Part shown: positions 6,210 to 8,651 of the stretch, piece by piece | Position numbering within the stretch: the stretch's first letter is position 1 | Layout: each line of letters begins with the position of its first letter | DNA from: Gammaproteobacteria bacterium | GTDB lineage: Bacteria; Pseudomonadota; Gammaproteobacteria; Pseudomonadales; Porticoccaceae | Direction: 5' to 3' | Assembly: GCA_006227015.1 (NCBI GenBank) | Contig: SBGI01000156.1 | Span: 1-8,651 of the forward strand | DNA length: 8,651 nt | Program-made: the position numbers and the translations under genes | The notes under the pieces: generated by a model | Seen by the model: only the letters and a program-made list of their open reading frames with translations | What the model was told of the DNA's origin: nothing | Database searches by the model: none

Positions 6210-6404
6210 ATGAAATTTCTGCTATTGGCCGCCGCTGTGATCGGCGTCATCTACATGGTCTTTATCGAGAGCAAGCGTTCGCCGGGTAACAATGAGCGAC
6301 CGGAGGCGATGTATCAGAGGGAAGTTGAGAAAGTGCAGAATCTCGACAAATTGATGCAGGATGCTGTGGATCAGCACGGTGAGGAAATGGATCGTATTAA
6401 GTGA
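6210..6404 (+). CDS. Small single-pass membrane protein of unknown function (64 aa)
   Basis: A 64-residue protein that I do not recognise as a named family. Residues 2-19 (KFLLLAAAVIGVIYMVFI) form one hydrophobic helix, probably a membrane anchor. A basic and polar segment follows (ESKRSPGNNERP), then a charged, probably helical tail (residues about 33-64, rich in Glu, Asp, Gln and Lys), which would face the cytoplasm or periplasm. There is no Cys lipobox. The start is well supported: AGGAG at 6197-6201 is 8 nt from ATG. The frame can be read back to a TTG at 6132, but that has no binding site and only covers the leader. Its stop is 22 nt before tadA and both are on the same strand, so they are probably co-transcribed. 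Confidence 0.75.
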   Translation: MKFLLLAAAVIGVIYMVFIESKRSPGNNERPEAMYQREVEKVQNLDKLMQDAVDQHGEEMDRIK

Positions 6405-6426
6405 TCCCTACAGCGCGACACAACCC

Positions 6427-6915
6427 ATGAGTATAAAAAACTACACCGCTTCAGATCTGGAGTGGATGTCGAAAGCCCTGCAACTTGCCAAAAAAGCCGG
6501 TGAAGCCGGTGAAGTACCCGTGGGTGCTGTACTTGTCAAAGATGCTGTCTGTATTGGTGAGGGGTGGAACCACCCCATTGGCCTAAGTGATCCCACTGCC
6601 CACGCAGAAATTAATGCGATAAGGGCTGCTGCTGCCAAGCTGGATAATTACCGTCTGCCTGGCACCACTCTGTATGTGACGATTGAGCCCTGCACCATGT
6701 GCATTGGTGCAATGCTCCACGCGCGTATCAGTCGACTGGTTTATGGTGCCGTGGAGCCGCGGGCAGGTGCCGTTGTCAGCCAGTTAAAATTGCCGGAGTG
6801 CAGTCACTACAATCATCGACTTGAGGTAGTGGGTGGTGTGATGGCCGATCGCTGTGGAGCAATGATCAGCGATTTTTTTCGCGCCAAACGGGGGCGTGAT
6901 CTGTCCTCGTCATAG
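6427..6915 (+). CDS. tadA: tRNA-specific adenosine deaminase
   Basis: A 162-residue zinc deaminase that converts A34 to inosine in the anticodon wobble position, essential for reading by tRNA-Arg(ACG) in most bacteria. The cytidine/deoxycytidylate deaminase core is complete: His59-Ala60-Glu61 (HAEINAI) with the catalytic Glu61, and P88-C89-T90-M91-C92 supplying the two zinc cysteines. GEVPVGAVLV (28-37) and the C-terminal RAKRG also fit TadA. Length is normal for the family (E. coli about 167). The frame is open back to 6361, but the earlier residues overlap the small protein gene. The ATG at 6427 gives the conserved N-terminus. No Shine-Dalgarno is visible before it, so translation may rely on coupling to the upstream gene. 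The stop directly abuts that of mltF on the other strand. Confidence 0.96.
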   Translation: MSIKNYTASDLEWMSKALQLAKKAGEAGEVPVGAVLVKDAVCIGEGWNHPIGLSDPTAHAEINAIRAAAAKLDNYRLPGTTLYVTIEPCTMCIGAMLHARISRLVYGAVEPRAGAVVSQLKLPECSHYNHRLEVVGGVMADRCGAMISDFFRAKRGRDLSSS

Positions 6916-8376
6916 TTACAGTGACAGCATGGAACCATCGTGCCAATCACTGGCATTGGGGATGTCCAGCTTCTGGTTACGCTCCCGGCGGCGCTGTTCT
7001 TCCAGTCCATGCCAGCCAAGAACTGATTGGTAATGGCGAATGTTTTTCACATAGGCAACCGGCTCGTGTCCCCGGGCGTAACCGTGTTTAACTGTGCTGT
7101 AGTATTTCTTTTGCTGAAGTAGCGGCAGGTATTCCCTTACATCCTCCCAGAGATCCGGATTTTTACCCGCTCTATCTGTGAGTACCCGGGCATCCTCCAG
7201 GTGCCCCATGCCGACGTTGTAGGCCGCCAGGGCCAGCCAGGTGCGATCCGGCTCGGTGATATCACTGGGAATTCGCGATCGGGTTTCCAGAAAATAACGC
7301 GTACCGCCATCAATACTTTGCATGGGATCCAGGCGGTTTTTGATACCCATTTCCTTGGCGGTGGGGCGCGTTAGCATCATCAGGCCACGAACCCCCGTGG
7401 GAGATGTGGCTTTATGATTCCAGTGGGATTCCTGATAGGCGATGGCTGCCAGAAGATGCCAGTCAACCCCGTACTTGCTGGCAACTTCCTGAAACAGGTC
7501 TTGGTACTTCGGCAGCCGCGTTTTAACCCGGGAAATAAATAACTGTGATCCGCCCTGGGTAAACTGGTTGGTTTGGCTTAACACTTTGGTTTTGAGCTTG
7601 GCCAGTTCACCGGATGACTCAAAGTCTTTGAGAAAGGCATTGGCGGCGTCGATGAGCGTGTGGTCCCCATGTTTGGGGAAAGCCCAGGCGATGGGTTGCG
7701 GTTCTGAAAGGTTAAAAGCAGCCCGTGCACGGGGATAAATACCTCGGTCGACCTGATAGGAATTGGAGTCCACCACTGCAAAGTCTGTCTCGCCCGCATC
7801 CACCAGGGACATCAGATCGAGCATTTCCAGTCCTTCCATTTCCTGCCAGCGGAGTGCCGGATAATCCTTTTTCAGTTCCTGCAGACGTTCACTGTGAGAA
7901 CTCTTGGGGATGACCAACAGTTTGCCGTCGACAAGGTCCTCGACCTTTCGGGGTCGTTTGTTGCCATTGCGATAGATCACTTTCTGGGAGACTTCATAGT
8001 AGGGGTAACTGAAGCGAAAGCGTTTTTTACGTTCCGGGGTTGCTGTCAGACCGGCAGCAGCAAAGTCACCCAAAGGCCCACCAATGCTGACCAGCACACC
8101 GGCAACAGAGTCCCGGGAAGAAACCTTCAAATCAACGCCCAGATGCTTGGCAAACGCCTTGCTGAGCCAGTACTCAAACCCGCCCTGGCCCTTGGCGTTT
8201 TTAAAATAGGTGGTGGAGCCCATCAGGGTAACCACGCGGAGCTCGCCACGGTTCCGGACTTCTTCCAAAGCGGTGGGGGCACGACTGGCGGTAAGTGTCA
8301 TGGCAACCATAAACAGTAGGGTGCCGTAGAGAATACGCTTCGTGGTTTTTTTGAGATGAAAATAAAAGCCCAGCAT
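6916..8376 (-). CDS. mltF: Membrane-bound lytic murein transglycosylase F
   Basis: A 486-residue envelope enzyme that cleaves peptidoglycan between N-acetylmuramic acid and N-acetylglucosamine with formation of 1,6-anhydro ends. An N-terminal basic segment and hydrophobic stretch (KKTTKRILYGTLLFMVAMTL, 9-28) form a signal peptide or anchor. Residues about 43-265 are a periplasmic solute-binding (SBP_bac_3-type) domain that in MltF acts as a regulatory module. Residues about 290-450 are the SLT lysozyme-like domain, with catalytic Glu316 in AYQESHW, then ATSPTGVRGLMMLT (323-336), AAYNVGMGH (384-392) and YARGHEPVAYV (433-443). These match E. coli MltF (518 aa) closely. The C-terminal tail is shorter than in E. 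coli. The ATG at 8376 has a purine-rich AGGTGA directly before it, with short spacing; no better start gives the signal segment. Confidence 0.95.
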   Translation of the reverse strand: MLGFYFHLKKTTKRILYGTLLFMVAMTLTASRAPTALEEVRNRGELRVVTLMGSTTYFKNAKGQGGFEYWLSKAFAKHLGVDLKVSSRDSVAGVLVSIGGPLGDFAAAGLTATPERKKRFRFSYPYYEVSQKVIYRNGNKRPRKVEDLVDGKLLVIPKSSHSERLQELKKDYPALRWQEMEGLEMLDLMSLVDAGETDFAVVDSNSYQVDRGIYPRARAAFNLSEPQPIAWAFPKHGDHTLIDAANAFLKDFESSGELAKLKTKVLSQTNQFTQGGSQLFISRVKTRLPKYQDLFQEVASKYGVDWHLLAAIAYQESHWNHKATSPTGVRGLMMLTRPTAKEMGIKNRLDPMQSIDGGTRYFLETRSRIPSDITEPDRTWLALAAYNVGMGHLEDARVLTDRAGKNPDLWEDVREYLPLLQQKKYYSTVKHGYARGHEPVAYVKNIRHYQSVLGWHGLEEQRRRERNQKLDIPNASDWHDGSMLSL

Positions 8377-8405
8377 TCACCTACCCAAAAATATGTGCCA
8401 GTGAC

Positions 8406-8419
8406 GAGAGTTTGCTCTC
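8406..8419. repeat. Small inverted repeat GAGAG-TTTG-CTCTC upstream of mltF
   Basis: A perfect 5-bp stem with a 4-base loop, about 30-43 nt ahead of the mltF start. In the mltF transcript it would read GAGAG-CAAA-CTCTC. It may be a weak leader hairpin; it lacks a T-tract and is not a terminator. Confidence 0.3.
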
Positions 8420-8473
8420 CCTTCGACACAGCCCGCCACTGTTATTTTTGCCGGGCCAGCCCCTTATTGTTTT

Positions 8474-8483
8474 GTTCATGAAC
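8474..8483. promoter_or_regulatory. Palindrome GTTCATGAAC between mltF and the right-edge gene
   Basis: A perfect 10-base palindrome in the divergent intergenic region. It is placed about 100 nt from the mltF start and 160 nt from the right-edge ATG. It could be a regulator half-operator; I cannot match it to a named regulator. Confidence 0.25.
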
Positions 8484-8577
8484 GGGGTGCAACCAAGGTT
8501 ATCACGTGTATTGGCAGATTTCTCATGTTAGATCGCCGGTATTAGCGCTGAGAAGCGAAATCAGGGGCATGCACCCT

Positions 8578-8607
8578 GTGACGATGGTGCCGTAATTCCA
8601 TTACAAT
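8578..8607 (+). promoter_or_regulatory. Candidate sigma70 promoter for the right-edge gene
   Basis: GTGACG (8578-8583, four of six matches to -35) is followed after 18 nt by TACAAT (8602-8607, five of six matches to -10). The transcription start would lie near 8614, about 30 nt before the ATG at 8644. Confidence 0.4.
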
Positions 8608-8643
8608 AGCCGCCTTTCAGATAGTCCCAATCGAGTTTTTAAC

Positions 8644-8651
8644 ATGCAGAT
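8644..8651 (+). CDS. purL: Start of a gene leaving the window, probably phosphoribosylformylglycinamidine synthase
   Basis: Only ATGCAGAT is visible (Met-Gln-Ile or Met-Gln-Met). The call rests on context: in many gammaproteobacteria purL lies divergent to mltF, with tadA nearby, and PurL starts with a short Met-x-Ile/Leu-Leu-Arg-Gly segment. A weak GAG (8633-8635) stands 8 nt upstream of the start, and a candidate promoter lies ahead. The two codons are compatible with PurL but prove nothing by themselves. Confidence 0.45.

Noticed and set aside
8376..8400. TGGCAC followed by TTTGG just upstream of mltF, resembling a sigma54 -24/-12 promoter
   Set aside because: The -12 GC is absent at the required distance, and the transcription start would fall on the start codon.

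Overview
The window looks like chromosomal DNA of a gammaproteobacterium, probably a marine or environmental one. The right-hand block supports this: a tRNA adenosine deaminase (tadA) faces an MltF-type lytic transglycosylase, and a start codon where purL would be expected diverges from mltF. This arrangement is familiar from pseudomonads and related gammaproteobacteria. The genus cannot be fixed from the sequence alone. I see no mobile element, tRNA, rRNA or CRISPR array.

Layout. (1) At 1-1071 (+), the tail of an unrecognised gene overlaps by ATGA a transglutaminase-like protease gene. (2) 1072-1343 is a convergent intergenic stretch without a convincing gene. (3) At 1344-5134 (-), there is a compact five-gene operon for a ThDP-dependent 2-oxo acid (acetoin-type) dehydrogenase complex. 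In transcription order it encodes E1 alpha, E1 beta, a free-standing 78-aa lipoyl domain, a short E2 acyltransferase with no lipoyl or subunit-binding domain, and a lipoate-protein ligase-like enzyme. No E3 gene is present. (4) 5135-5343 is the presumed promoter region of that operon, with a -10 box and a palindrome just downstream. (5) At 5344-5940 (-), tag encodes 3-methyladenine DNA glycosylase I. (6) 5941-6209 is a divergent control region rich in small dyads, including a Fur-box-like sequence and a TATAAT box. (7) At 6210-6915 (+), a 64-aa membrane-anchored protein precedes tadA. (8) At 6916-8376 (-), mltF abuts tadA stop-to-stop. (9) 8377-8651 is the leader between mltF and a probable purL start.

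How the genes work together. The operon at 1344-5134 appears to encode nearly a whole oxidative decarboxylation (or acetoin cleavage) machine. E1 uses ThDP to form and transfer the acyl or hydroxyalkyl group to the lipoyl arm, E2 passes it to CoA, and the ligase-like protein probably loads lipoate on the arm. The unusual part is the split E2: the swinging arm is a separate small protein, and the usual domain that holds E1 and E3 is absent. E3 must come from elsewhere in the genome. The other genes (tag, tadA, mltF, probable purL) are conserved housekeeping genes not functionally linked to the complex.
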